From the NCBI RefSeq assembly GCF_013178945.1, contig NZ_JABFDM010000012.1, positions 1-64,000 of the forward strand: a stretch of 64,000 nucleotides of DNA, read 5' to 3'. The notes beneath the pieces are model-generated. The model worked only from the letters and a program-made list of their open reading frames with translations. It had not been told where the DNA came from and ran no database searches. Made by a program: the position numbers and the translations under genes. Below, one piece after another: positions 36,171 through 44,799 of the stretch. Source of the DNA: Bradyrhizobium aeschynomenes. GTDB lineage: Bacteria; Pseudomonadota; Alphaproteobacteria; Rhizobiales; Xanthobacteraceae. How positions within the stretch are numbered: the stretch's first letter is position 1; each line of letters begins with the position of its first letter.

Positions 36171-37254
36171 GGCGTTAACCGAGGCGGATCGCCTGATGAC
36201 GATCTGCAACTCCTGCCGCTATTGCGAGGGCCTGTGCGCGGTGTTTCCGGCGATGGAGCTGCGGCGCTCCTTTTCCGGCGGCGATCTCAACTACTTGTCC
36301 AATCTGTGCCATTCCTGCGGGGCTTGCTATGTCGACTGCCAATTCTCGCCGCCACACGAATTCGATGTTCGCGTCCCCTCCGTTCTGGCTCGTGTCCGGC
36401 ACGAGAGCTACGCCGATTACGCCTGGCCGCGCGCGCTGGCGCCGCTGTTCCGGAGCAACGGCATCGCGGTGTCCCTGATCACCGTCGTCAGCATCGCCAT
36501 TTTCATCATCGGATTCGTCGCGTTCAACGACCCCAGTGCCCTGCTTGCGAGCCGGCATGGTCCAGGCTCGTTCTACGCGCTGATGCCGCACACCACGATG
36601 GCCGCGCTGTTCGGCGCCGCCTTCCTGTGGGCGATCGTCGCCTTGATCCAGGGCGCGCGGGCGTTCTGGCACGACATGGGAGAACCGGCGTCGGTGTTGG
36701 CAGAGCCACGCCCGTTGCTATGCGCGATTCGCGATGCCGCGAGCCTGCGCTACCTCGATGGCGGCGGCGTCGGCTGCTACAATGCGGACGAGCGGCCGAA
36801 GGATGACAGGCGCTTCTTCCACCACCTGACCTTCTGGGGCTTCCTGCTGTGCTTCGCATCGACCAGCGTCGCCACGCTCTATCACTATCTGCTGCAACGA
36901 GAGGCGCCCTACCCGCTATGGGATCTGCCGGTCGTGCTCGGTACGCTCGGCGGGATCGGCATCGTGATCGGGCCGCTGGGTCTTTATGCCGCGAAACGCA
37001 AGCGGGAGCCTGCGATGATGGATGAGGGCAGCCGCAGCATGGACGTCGCATTCCTCGCCATGCTCGGACTCACCGGCACAACCGGTCTCGCGCTTCTCCT
37101 GCTGCGCGAGAGCAGCGCAATGGGCGTGCTGTTGGCGCTGCATCTTGGTGCGGTGTTCGCGCTGTTCGTCACGCTGCCTTATGGCAAGTTCGTGCACGGC
37201 CTCTATCGATTTCTGGCGCTCGTTCGCTATGCTCGCGAGCGCCACGCAAGCTAG
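36157..37254 (+). CDS. tcuB: TcuB-like Fe-S/membrane protein, reoxidises TcuA
   Basis: 365 residues. I start at the ATG at 36157 (GGAG eleven bases upstream; inside the tcuA end); the frame opens at 36118. The N-terminal part has two cysteine clusters for Fe-S centres, CNSCRYCEGLC and CHSCGACYVDC. The rest is a membrane domain of about six helices with histidines for haem (FFHHLTFWGF, YHYLL, LHLGAVF). TcuB passes electrons from TcuA to the quinone pool. A TcuC-type transporter is not in the window. Confidence 0.9.
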   Translation: MQRSEALTEADRLMTICNSCRYCEGLCAVFPAMELRRSFSGGDLNYLSNLCHSCGACYVDCQFSPPHEFDVRVPSVLARVRHESYADYAWPRALAPLFRSNGIAVSLITVVSIAIFIIGFVAFNDPSALLASRHGPGSFYALMPHTTMAALFGAAFLWAIVALIQGARAFWHDMGEPASVLAEPRPLLCAIRDAASLRYLDGGGVGCYNADERPKDDRRFFHHLTFWGFLLCFASTSVATLYHYLLQREAPYPLWDLPVVLGTLGGIGIVIGPLGLYAAKRKREPAMMDEGSRSMDVAFLAMLGLTGTTGLALLLLRESSAMGVLLALHLGAVFALFVTLPYGKFVHGLYRFLALVRYARERHAS

Positions 37255-37409
37255 TATCCGGTCTGGTCATCCGGCGTTCATCAGCCTGAGCATTCGTTCA
37301 TTTCGTCGCGACCGATGACATTTTTTCGGAACCATCGGGCGCACGCGGAACGACTCCAATGTCCTGCCGTTGTCGGCGCGGGTAGTGCCACGACAGAGGA
37401 GGATATAGG

Positions 37410-38165
37410 ATGACTAATCGCTTGATGGTATCAGTTGCTGCAATCGCGCTACTGGCGAGTGCAGGCTTTGCTCATGCTCAGGGCGCCGGCGGTGCAGGCG
37501 GCGCGGGAGGCCAGTCCGGCGGCGCTGCGATGCAGGGCGGTGCGACCGGCGGCGCTTCTGGCGGAGCCTCGAGCGGTGGCATGAACGCGCCCGGCGGCGC
37601 GACGATGAATCGGGACAGCGCCGCGCCGTCGGCCGGCGGTTCGTCCGACATGCGCTCCAGCCAGTCGGGTCAGAAATCGGGTGCCGAGACGAAGGGCCAG
37701 CGCGCCGAGGACGGCATGAAGGGCCCGAATTCGAAGAGCATGAGCTCCGAGAACGACAAGAGCGGCACCAAGAACATGAAGGCCGAAGGCCGCGAAGGCC
37801 GCGACAACAACATGAAGGCCGAGGGCCGCGACAGCAAGACCGGCACCAACGCCGAAACCAAGACCGGCGGCGATCGCTCGCAGACCACCACCGGACAGGC
37901 CGGCGCCGGCGCCAAGCTCTCGACCGAGCAACGCACCAAGATCACGAGCGTGATCCGCAGCCAGCGCGTCGCGCCGGTGACCAACGTGAACTTCAACATC
38001 TCGGTCGGCACCCGCGTGCCGCGCGACGTCCGCTTCTACCCGCTCCCGACCGAAGTGGTCACGATCTATCCGGAATGGCGCGGATATGACTACATCCTGG
38101 TTCGTGAGCAGATCATCGTGCTCGATCCGCGAACCCACGAGATCGTTGCAGTCCTCGACACCTGA
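37410..38165 (+). CDS. Exported DUF1236 protein with long Gly/Ser/Lys-rich linker
   Basis: 251 residues: a signal peptide (to about 23, AHAQ), a glycine-rich low-complexity stretch (25-60), and a charged repetitive region in which NMKAEGRE/NMKAEGRD recurs (about 115-145). A C-terminal DUF1236 unit follows (about 170-250, ISVGTRVPRDVRFYPLPTEV ... YDYILVREQIIVLDPRTHEI). DUF1236 proteins are abundant in Bradyrhizobium and close relatives and are periplasmic or cell-surface; function unknown. A strong terminator follows. Confidence 0.85.
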   Translation: MTNRLMVSVAAIALLASAGFAHAQGAGGAGGAGGQSGGAAMQGGATGGASGGASSGGMNAPGGATMNRDSAAPSAGGSSDMRSSQSGQKSGAETKGQRAEDGMKGPNSKSMSSENDKSGTKNMKAEGREGRDNNMKAEGRDSKTGTNAETKTGGDRSQTTTGQAGAGAKLSTEQRTKITSVIRSQRVAPVTNVNFNISVGTRVPRDVRFYPLPTEVVTIYPEWRGYDYILVREQIIVLDPRTHEIVAVLDT

Positions 38166-38190
38166 TCCCCGACCAGGCGGGTGACGAGAA

Positions 38191-38223
38191 AAAGGGGCGG
38201 GCAGCGATGCCCGCCCCTTTGTT
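38191..38223 (+). terminator. Rho-independent terminator after the DUF1236 gene
   Basis: A 10-bp GC stem (GGGGCGGGC...GCCCGCCCC) preceded by AAA and followed by TTTG lies 25 bp after the stop codon. No other structure is visible in the 265-bp gap before aroQ, which should hold the aroQ-accB-accC promoter. Confidence 0.85.
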
Positions 38224-38430
38224 GTGCAAAGAGCGGCGGCGCGTCGCCACACGCCAAACGTGCAGACCTGTCCGCTGGTCTGGTTAATCAGCGATTTCCG
38301 AGGCTTGGTCGGATTTTTTCGCGTGGCGGAGCAGCATGGACCTAGCCCTGCCGGGCGCCGAAAGGCTTCCCCTTGGCGGCTTTGTTACCTATAACGCCGC
38401 CCACTGCAGCCCACACCGCCCGGGATAGGA

Positions 38431-38922
38431 ATGGCCGACGACGCGGAAAAGACGATTCTCGTCCTCAACGGACCCAACCTCGATCTGTTGGCGACCCGCG
38501 AGCCGGAGACGCATGGCCATGCGACCTTGGCCGAGGTCGAACGGCTCTGCGTCGAGACGGCGGCCCGTTTCGGGTTGGTGACGGACTGCCGGCAGGCCAA
38601 CCACGAGGGCGCGCTTGTGGATTGCATCCATGAAGCTCGCAGCCGCGGAGTGCCCGGGATCGTCCTGAATGCCGGCACCTACTCGCATACCTCGATCGCC
38701 CTGCATGACGCCCTGACGGGGGTCAAAATCCCCACGGTCGAGGTGTATTTCGGCAACATCCGCGCCCGCGCGGGCGTCCGGCACCATTCTTTCACCGCGA
38801 AGCCCGCGTTTGCGTCGATTTGCGGCTTTGGAATCGACGGCTACCGACTCGCGATCACTGGCCTTGCCGCCAAGATCGGTGCCAAAGCCGCTCCCTCGGC
38901 CACCACGACCACCGACATCTAG
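38431..38922 (+). CDS. aroQ: Type II 3-dehydroquinate dehydratase homologue with exchanged catalytic residues
   Basis: 163 residues, full length for AroQ, the dodecameric enzyme that dehydrates 3-dehydroquinate in the shikimate pathway. The fold motifs are clear: VLNGPNLDLLATREP, NAGTYSHTSIALHDAL, RHHSFTAK and a GFGIDGYRLAI end. The key positions are changed. The catalytic Tyr of the REPxxYG loop is His28, and the catalytic His of EVHxSNIH is Tyr106. The second His (NIH) is Arg111, and the acidic residue after it is Ala114. Arg23 and Arg113 remain. The gene keeps its conserved place before accB-accC. Whether it is still active is open. Confidence 0.85.
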   Translation: MADDAEKTILVLNGPNLDLLATREPETHGHATLAEVERLCVETAARFGLVTDCRQANHEGALVDCIHEARSRGVPGIVLNAGTYSHTSIALHDALTGVKIPTVEVYFGNIRARAGVRHHSFTAKPAFASICGFGIDGYRLAITGLAAKIGAKAAPSATTTTDI

Positions 38923-38973
38923 CGCAAGCCTGACGTCCTCGCTTTCACGCCACCCAACGTTCCGGATCAGATC

Positions 38974-39459
38974 ATGGCGCCCCAGACCGACGACACCACC
39001 ACCGCGAAGTCCGAAGACAGCCGGCTCATCCGCGAGCTCGCCGCGCTTCTGGACGAGACCAGCCTGACCGAGATCGAGCTGGAGCGGGCCGGCCTGCGCA
39101 TCCGCGTCGCCCGCAACGTGACCATCGCAGCGGCCGTGCCGTCGGCGGTCCCGGCCGCGGCCTCGAGCGTCCCCGTGATGGCCGCCGCCACGGCGGCTGC
39201 CGCCGGCGCCGACCTCTCAAAGCATCCCGGGGTCGTGCCCTCGCCGATGGTCGGCACCGCCTATTGGGCGCCGGAGCCCGGCGCCAAGCCGTTCGTCGAG
39301 GTCGGCTCCAAGGTGTCGGTCGGCCAGACCCTGATGATCATCGAGGCGATGAAGACGATGAACCAGATCCCGTCGCCGCGCGCCGGCACGGTGACGCAGA
39401 TCCTGGTCGAGGACGGCCAGCCGGTCGAGTTCGGCGAGCCGCTCGTCATCATCGAATAA
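38974..39459 (+). CDS. accB: Biotin carboxyl carrier protein of acetyl-CoA carboxylase
   Basis: 161 residues: an N-terminal helical segment that contacts AccC, an Ala/Pro-rich flexible linker (about 52-80), and a biotinyl domain (about 85-161). The biotinylated lysine is K127 in IIEAMKTMNQIPSP, the form with Thr after the Lys that is common in alphaproteobacteria. It carries CO2 as carboxybiotin for malonyl-CoA synthesis. Transcribed between aroQ and accC, 51 and 76 bp from them, probably one operon. Confidence 0.96.
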   Translation: MAPQTDDTTTAKSEDSRLIRELAALLDETSLTEIELERAGLRIRVARNVTIAAAVPSAVPAAASSVPVMAAATAAAAGADLSKHPGVVPSPMVGTAYWAPEPGAKPFVEVGSKVSVGQTLMIIEAMKTMNQIPSPRAGTVTQILVEDGQPVEFGEPLVIIE

Positions 39460-39535
39460 GCGCGGATCGCGCGCGGCGACTGGTCTCCATTCCCCCGCCC
39501 GCGCATCACTGTCCGCTACTCGCGCCCGAGGCACC

Positions 39536-40885
39536 ATGTTCGACAAGATCCTCATCGCCAACCGCGGCGAAATCGCTCTTCGCATCCTCAGGGCCTGCAA
39601 GGAGCTCGGCATCTCCACCGTGGCGGTGCATTCCACCGCCGACGCCGATGCGATGCATGTCCGCCTCGCCGACGAGAGCGTGTGCATCGGGCCGCCGCCG
39701 TCGAAGGACAGCTATCTCAACATCCCAGCCCTGCTCGCCGCCTGCGAGATCACCGGCGCCGACGCCGTGCATCCCGGCTACGGCTTCCTGTCGGAGAACG
39801 CGCGTTTCGCCGAGATCCTCGCCGACCACAATCTGCATTTCATCGGGCCGAAGGCGGAGCACATCCGCCTGATGGGAGACAAGATCGAGGCCAAGAAGAC
39901 CGCCAAGCGGCTCGGCATTCCCGTCGTTCCAGGATCCGACGGCGCGGTCACGCCCGACCAGGACGCGATGGCGATCGCCAAGGGGATCGGCTTCCCGGTG
40001 CTGGTCAAGGCCGCAGCCGGCGGCGGTGGCCGCGGCATGAAGGTCGCGCACACCGAGGCCGACCTGCAGCTGGCGCTGACCACCGCGGCGAACGAGGCCA
40101 AGTCGGCGTTCGGCGATGCGTCGGTCTATCTCGAAAAATATCTGCAGAAGCCGCGCCACATCGAGATCCAGGTGCTCGGCGACGGCCGCGGCGGCGCCAT
40201 CCATCTTGGCGAGCGCGACTGCTCGTTGCAGCGCCGCCACCAGAAGGTCTGGGAGGAAGGCCCCTCGCCCGTGCTCGATGCGGCCGCGCGTGCGAAAATC
40301 GGCAATACCGTCGCCAAGGCGATGCAGGAGCTGAAATATATCGGCGTCGGCACCGTCGAATTCCTTTACGAGGACGGCGAGTTCTATTTCATCGAAATGA
40401 ACACCCGCATCCAGGTCGAGCATCCCGTGACCGAGATGATCACCGGCATCGACCTCGTGCTGGAGCAGATCCGCATCGCTGCCGGCGGCGACCTGCCGAT
40501 GACCCAGGACGCGGTCGTGATCAACGGCCACTCGATCGAGTGCCGCGTCAACGCCGAGAACCCCGTCAGCTTCCGGCCCTCGCCCGGCAAGATCCAGCAA
40601 TACCATCCGCCCGGCGGCCTCGGCGTCCGCATCGATTCCGCCGTGTACCAGGGCTACGTGATCCCGCCATACTACGACTCGCTGGTCGGCAAGCTGATCG
40701 TCCACGGCAAGAGCCGGGTCGAGTGCCTGATGCGGCTGCGGCGCGCGCTGGACGAAATGGTGGTCGACGGGATCGAAACCACGCTGCCGCTGTTCCGCGC
40801 GCTGGTGCGCGAGCCCGCCATCATCGATGGCGACTACCACATCCACTGGCTCGAGCAGTATCTGGCCGGCCAGAAGACGGACTGA
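39536..40885 (+). CDS. accC: Biotin carboxylase subunit of acetyl-CoA carboxylase
   Basis: 449 residues, the normal length. The N-terminal FDKILIANRGEIALRILRAC, the ATP-grasp glycine loop KAAAGGGGRGMKVA, HLGERDCSLQRRHQKVWEE and FIEMNTRIQVEHPVTEM are all intact. It carboxylates AccB-biotin with ATP and bicarbonate in the cytosol. Last gene of aroQ-accB-accC. Confidence 0.97.
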   Translation: MFDKILIANRGEIALRILRACKELGISTVAVHSTADADAMHVRLADESVCIGPPPSKDSYLNIPALLAACEITGADAVHPGYGFLSENARFAEILADHNLHFIGPKAEHIRLMGDKIEAKKTAKRLGIPVVPGSDGAVTPDQDAMAIAKGIGFPVLVKAAAGGGGRGMKVAHTEADLQLALTTAANEAKSAFGDASVYLEKYLQKPRHIEIQVLGDGRGGAIHLGERDCSLQRRHQKVWEEGPSPVLDAAARAKIGNTVAKAMQELKYIGVGTVEFLYEDGEFYFIEMNTRIQVEHPVTEMITGIDLVLEQIRIAAGGDLPMTQDAVVINGHSIECRVNAENPVSFRPSPGKIQQYHPPGGLGVRIDSAVYQGYVIPPYYDSLVGKLIVHGKSRVECLMRLRRALDEMVVDGIETTLPLFRALVREPAIIDGDYHIHWLEQYLAGQKTD

Positions 40886-41000
40886 GCCACCGCTTCGAAA
40901 AGTGCCTGCTGAGCCGGAACCTTCCGGCCGGCTCTGCGTTCTGCTCGGTCGGAGCAATTCCGCCAGGGGGCAGTGATTTTCAACGACATGCGAGTATGCG

Positions 41001-42521
41001 GTGGCGCCTGAGGCGAGACGAAGGCGCACGCTGGGTCAGGTCCTGCTGTTGTCGGCGGGCTTTCTGGTGCTGGTCGCCGTCAGCACGGCGTCGGTCCTGC
41101 TGGTCAACAAGGCCCGCAGCGACAGCGCCTGGGTGGTGCACACCGTCGAGGCCGAGAACCAGATCAACGCCCTGCTGCTCGAAGTGCGGCGCGCCGAGAG
41201 CGCCGCCCGCGCCTACCTGCTCACCCAGGGACAGGAGTTCCTCAACGACCACGAGGCGGCCGTCGCGGCCATCGGACCGGTGCTCGACAAGCTGAATGCG
41301 CTGGTCGTGGACAACCGCGCCCAGGTCGAGAATCTCGCCGCGCTGCGCAGCGTGATCGAGACGCGGCTGTCGCAGTTCGACCGTGAGAGGCTCCTGGTTG
41401 CACGCGGCGATGTCGCCGCCGCGATCGCCCTGCTCCGCGACGCCCGCTCGACCACCAGCAGCAAGACCATGCGCGACGCCGCCGAGGCGATGCGTCTCGA
41501 GGAGGAGCGGCTGCTGGCGCTGCGGACCGCCAATGCCGATGCCAGCCAGCAACTGGCGGCCATCGTCACGATCACCGGCTCCGCAATGGTCGTCGTGCTC
41601 GCCGTCATCTCGGTGCTGCTGGTGCGCCGCTCGACCCGCGCCCGCGACGACGCCGAGGCGCAGCTGCGCGAGAGCAACCTCAATCTGGAGGCCACCGTCG
41701 ACGAGCGCACGGCCGATCTGCGCGAGGCCAACGAGGAGATCCAGCGCTTCGCCTACATCGTGAGCCACGACTTGCGCTCGCCGCTAGTCAACATCATGGG
41801 CTTCACCAGCGAGCTCGACGAGCTGCGCAACGACATCTTCCGGCGCATCGCGACGCTGGCGCGGGCCGTCTCAGCATCGCCTCCGCCGGCCGAAGGCGCC
41901 GAGCCGGAGCTCGAGGGCGCCGACAAGCAGCTGTCGGAAGATTTCTCCGAGGCGCTCGGCTTCATCAAATCGTCGATCGCCAAGATGGACCGCCTGATCA
42001 CCGCGATCCTCAACCTGACCCGCGAAGGCCGCCGTGAATTCGTCCCCGTGCGCATCGACACCCGCGAACTGATCGAGCAGATCGTCTCGACCCTTGCGCA
42101 TCAGGCCGACGAGGCGAACACCACCATCCGCGTCGAGCCCCTGCCCGCCATCGTCAGCGACCGCCTCGCGCTGGAGCAGATCTTCTCCAATCTCATCGAC
42201 AACGCCATCAAGTACATGAAGCCCGGCGTTCCCGGCGACATCGCCATCCGCGCCCGCACCAAGCTGGGTTTCGCGATCTTCGAGGTCACGGATAACGGCC
42301 GGGGGATTGATCCCCGCGATCATCAACGTATCTTTGATCTGTTTCGCCGCGCCGGGACCCAGGACCGTCCGGGTCAGGGGATCGGATTGGCGCATGTGCG
42401 CGCTCTCGTGCGCCGGCTCGGTGGAACCATGTCGGTCGCGTCGGAGCTCGACCAGGGCAGCACGTTCACCATCACGCTCCCGATCAACTGGAACGTCTCA
42501 AACCGGAACTCAGACCGATGA
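41001..42521 (+). CDS. CHASE3 membrane sensor histidine kinase
   Basis: 506 residues from a GTG at 41001; no in-frame ATG exists upstream of the first membrane helix. Two membrane segments (about 12-34 and 186-208) enclose a CHASE3 sensor domain with an AESAARAYLLTQ-type helix. A coiled coil leads to HisKA with the phosphate-accepting H256 in FAYIVSHDLRSPLVNIMGF, and then the ATPase (about 360-495, NLIDNAIKYM, DNGRGI, GQGIGLAHVRALV). A low-complexity insert of about 30 residues (about 285-315) splits the HisKA helices. It overlaps the next gene by four bases, and the three-gene set is one phosphorelay. Confidence 0.92.
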   Translation: MAPEARRRRTLGQVLLLSAGFLVLVAVSTASVLLVNKARSDSAWVVHTVEAENQINALLLEVRRAESAARAYLLTQGQEFLNDHEAAVAAIGPVLDKLNALVVDNRAQVENLAALRSVIETRLSQFDRERLLVARGDVAAAIALLRDARSTTSSKTMRDAAEAMRLEEERLLALRTANADASQQLAAIVTITGSAMVVVLAVISVLLVRRSTRARDDAEAQLRESNLNLEATVDERTADLREANEEIQRFAYIVSHDLRSPLVNIMGFTSELDELRNDIFRRIATLARAVSASPPPAEGAEPELEGADKQLSEDFSEALGFIKSSIAKMDRLITAILNLTREGRREFVPVRIDTRELIEQIVSTLAHQADEANTTIRVEPLPAIVSDRLALEQIFSNLIDNAIKYMKPGVPGDIAIRARTKLGFAIFEVTDNGRGIDPRDHQRIFDLFRRAGTQDRPGQGIGLAHVRALVRRLGGTMSVASELDQGSTFTITLPINWNVSNRNSDR

Positions 42522-42955
42522 CCATGCCCGTGACCATCATCATGATCGAGGACGACGAAGGCCACGCCCGCCTGATCGAGCGCAACATCCGCCGCTCCGG
42601 CGTCAACAACGAGATCAAGCCGTTCACCAACGGTACAGATGCGGTGAAGTATCTGCTGGGTGCTGACGGCACCGGCCTCGATCACAAGGGGCACGCGTTG
42701 CTGATCCTGCTCGACCTGAACCTGCCGGACATGACCGGCATCGACATCCTCAAGATGGTCAAGCAGAACAGCTTCCTGAAGAGCGCGCCCGTCGTCATCC
42801 TGACCACGACGGACGACAGCCAGGAGATCAAGCGCTGCTACGAGCTCGGCTGCAACGTCTACATCACCAAGCCGGTCAACTACGAGAGCTTCGCCAACGC
42901 CATTCGCCAGCTCGGCCTGTTCTTCTCCGTCATCCAGGTTCCACCCGCCGCATGA
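42518..42955 (+). CDS. Single-domain response regulator (Rcp1-like)
   Basis: 145 residues that form only a receiver domain: acidic pocket EDDEGHAR, phosphorylation site D66 in LLILLDLNLPDMTG, then the conserved Thr in VVILTTTDD and Lys in YITKPVNYE. No output domain, so it probably passes phosphate on or binds a partner. It lies in ATGA overlaps with the kinases on both sides, so it is probably phosphorylated by the CHASE3 kinase. Confidence 0.93.
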   Translation: MTMPVTIIMIEDDEGHARLIERNIRRSGVNNEIKPFTNGTDAVKYLLGADGTGLDHKGHALLILLDLNLPDMTGIDILKMVKQNSFLKSAPVVILTTTDDSQEIKRCYELGCNVYITKPVNYESFANAIRQLGLFFSVIQVPPAA

Positions 42956-44040
42956 GCTCAGCCGCCCCCACGCTGCTCTACATCGACGACGACGCGGCGC
43001 TGGCGCGGCTGGTCGAGCGCGGGCTCAAGCGGCTCGGCTTCACCGTGGAGCATGCGCCAGACGGCAGCGCCGGGCTGCAGCGCATCGCGCTAGGCGGCAT
43101 CGACGTGGTCGCGCTCGACCAGTACATGCCGGGACTCGACGGGCTGGAGACGCTGGAGCGCATCATGGTGCTGCCCGATGCGCCGCCGGTGGTGTTCGTC
43201 ACCGCCTCCCAGGATTCCAAGATCGCGGTGACGGCCCTGAAGGCCGGCGCAGCCGACTATCTCGTCAAGGACGTCCAGGGCGAGTTCATCCCGCTGCTGC
43301 AGGTTGCGGCCGAAGGCGCCCTGCGCCAGGCCCGGCTGCAGAAGGCGCGTGACGAGGCGGAAGCCGAAGTGCGGGCCTCGCGCGACCGCTACGCCGCTTT
43401 GGCGGCCGAGCGCGAGGTTCTGCTGCGCGAGGTCAACCACCGCGTCGGCAACTCGCTGCAGATCATCGCCTCGCTGCTGCACCTGCAGGCCAATTCGAGC
43501 ACGCAGGACGACGTCAAGGCCGCCCTCACCAACGCCATGGGGCGCGTCGCCGCGGTGGCCCAGGTGCACCGCCGGCTCTACACGTCGCAGGATCTCAAGA
43601 GCGTGCTGCTGAACCAATACCTGGACTCGCTGCTCGACGATCTCCGCCGCTCCGCCGAGGGCAACCGGATGTCGCGGCTCACCCTGAAGGCGGAGCCGGT
43701 CGAGATCGATCCGGATCGCGCGGTCGCGATCGGCATCGTCGTCAACGAGCTGGTGATGAACGCCGTCAAATACGCCTATCCCGACGGGCCTGGCCCGATT
43801 CACGTCGAGCTGAAGCTCGCCGGCGACGACATCGTGCTGTCGATTGCCGACAATGGCGTCGGCGTCAATGCCACCAGCGACCCGCGTTCGACCGGCATGG
43901 GCCAGCGCATCGTCAGCGCCATGGCAACCAAGCTGGATGCGAGGGTGGAGCCCGATCCGAGCCATCACGGCACCAAGATCGTCGTGCGCTTCCGCTTGAC
44001 CAAGGATTCGCCGAAACCGGCCGCTGCCGCGGTGGGCTGA
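42952..44040 (+). CDS. Hybrid: receiver domain fused to HisKA_2-type histidine kinase
   Basis: 362 residues. Receiver domain (1-125) with D56 in DVVALDQYMPGLDG, then a short coiled coil. A HisKA_2 dimerisation domain follows with H163 in REVNHRVGNSLQIIASLLHL, and an ATPase domain ends near 350 (NELVMNAVKYAYP, DNGVGV, GMGQRIVSAM). Soluble, with the receiver first, so its kinase activity is probably gated by phosphate from the upstream kinase. Many alphaproteobacterial enzymes of this type feed the general stress response, but no phyR/ecfG gene is in the window. Confidence 0.9.
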   Translation: MSSAAPTLLYIDDDAALARLVERGLKRLGFTVEHAPDGSAGLQRIALGGIDVVALDQYMPGLDGLETLERIMVLPDAPPVVFVTASQDSKIAVTALKAGAADYLVKDVQGEFIPLLQVAAEGALRQARLQKARDEAEAEVRASRDRYAALAAEREVLLREVNHRVGNSLQIIASLLHLQANSSTQDDVKAALTNAMGRVAAVAQVHRRLYTSQDLKSVLLNQYLDSLLDDLRRSAEGNRMSRLTLKAEPVEIDPDRAVAIGIVVNELVMNAVKYAYPDGPGPIHVELKLAGDDIVLSIADNGVGVNATSDPRSTGMGQRIVSAMATKLDARVEPDPSHHGTKIVVRFRLTKDSPKPAAAAVG

Positions 44041-44113
44041 ATCTGAGCGAGTGGGTGCCGGCTGCGGCCAACGGACCATCGCGCCGCCTTCGACATCCTG
44101 CTAGACTGGCGGG

Positions 44114-44794
44114 ATGAATTCGCGCGACTCCGCAGCGTCCGAGATCACGCCCGAGGTCCTGCTGCGTGCCTATGCCTGCGGCATCTTCCCGATGGCCGAA
44201 AGCGCCGACGACCCGACCTTGTTCTGGGTCGAGCCGGAGTTGCGCGGCGTCATCCCGCTCAACGGCTTCCGCGTCGCGTCACGGCTTGCCCGCACGGTCC
44301 GCTCGGATGCCTTCACCGTGACCGTGAACCAGGCCTTCAAGGCCGTCATGGATGGCTGCGCCGAGCCGCAGCCAGGGCGCGAGGACACCTGGATCAACCG
44401 GCGCATCCGCGAGCTCTACAGCGGCCTCTATGCGCTCGGCTATTGCCATAGCGTCGAATGCTGGCAGGACGGCGAGCTGGTGGGCGGCCTCTACGGCGTC
44501 AGCCTGGGTCGGGCGTTCTTCGGCGAGAGCATGTTCCACCGCACCCGGGATGCGTCGAAGGTGGCGCTGGTGCACTTGGTGGCACGCCTGATCGCAGGCG
44601 GCTTCGAGCTGCTCGATACCCAATATGTCACCGAGCACCTCAAGACGTTCGGCGCGGTCGAGATCCCGCGCCGGCGCTACACCGTCCTGCTCGAAAAGGC
44701 CCTGCAGGGGCCGGCCGCGAGCTTCCTCCGGCTCCCCGTCGACCGGCCGCTTACGGGAACCGATGCGCTCGCGATCATCGCCGAGCGCGGCTGA
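44114..44794 (+). CDS. aat: Leucyl/phenylalanyl-tRNA-protein transferase
   Basis: 226 residues. Typical motifs of the cytosolic N-end-rule enzyme that adds Leu or Phe to proteins with N-terminal Arg or Lys: AYACGIFPMAE, FWVEPELRGVIPL, TWINRRIRELYSGLYALGY, HSVECW and GESMFHRTRDASKVAL. Complete. In relatives it often follows accC directly; here three signalling genes lie in between. It converges with the DUF2155 gene, six bases apart. Confidence 0.96.
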   Translation: MNSRDSAASEITPEVLLRAYACGIFPMAESADDPTLFWVEPELRGVIPLNGFRVASRLARTVRSDAFTVTVNQAFKAVMDGCAEPQPGREDTWINRRIRELYSGLYALGYCHSVECWQDGELVGGLYGVSLGRAFFGESMFHRTRDASKVALVHLVARLIAGGFELLDTQYVTEHLKTFGAVEIPRRRYTVLLEKALQGPAASFLRLPVDRPLTGTDALAIIAERG

Positions 44795-44799
44795 GGGCG

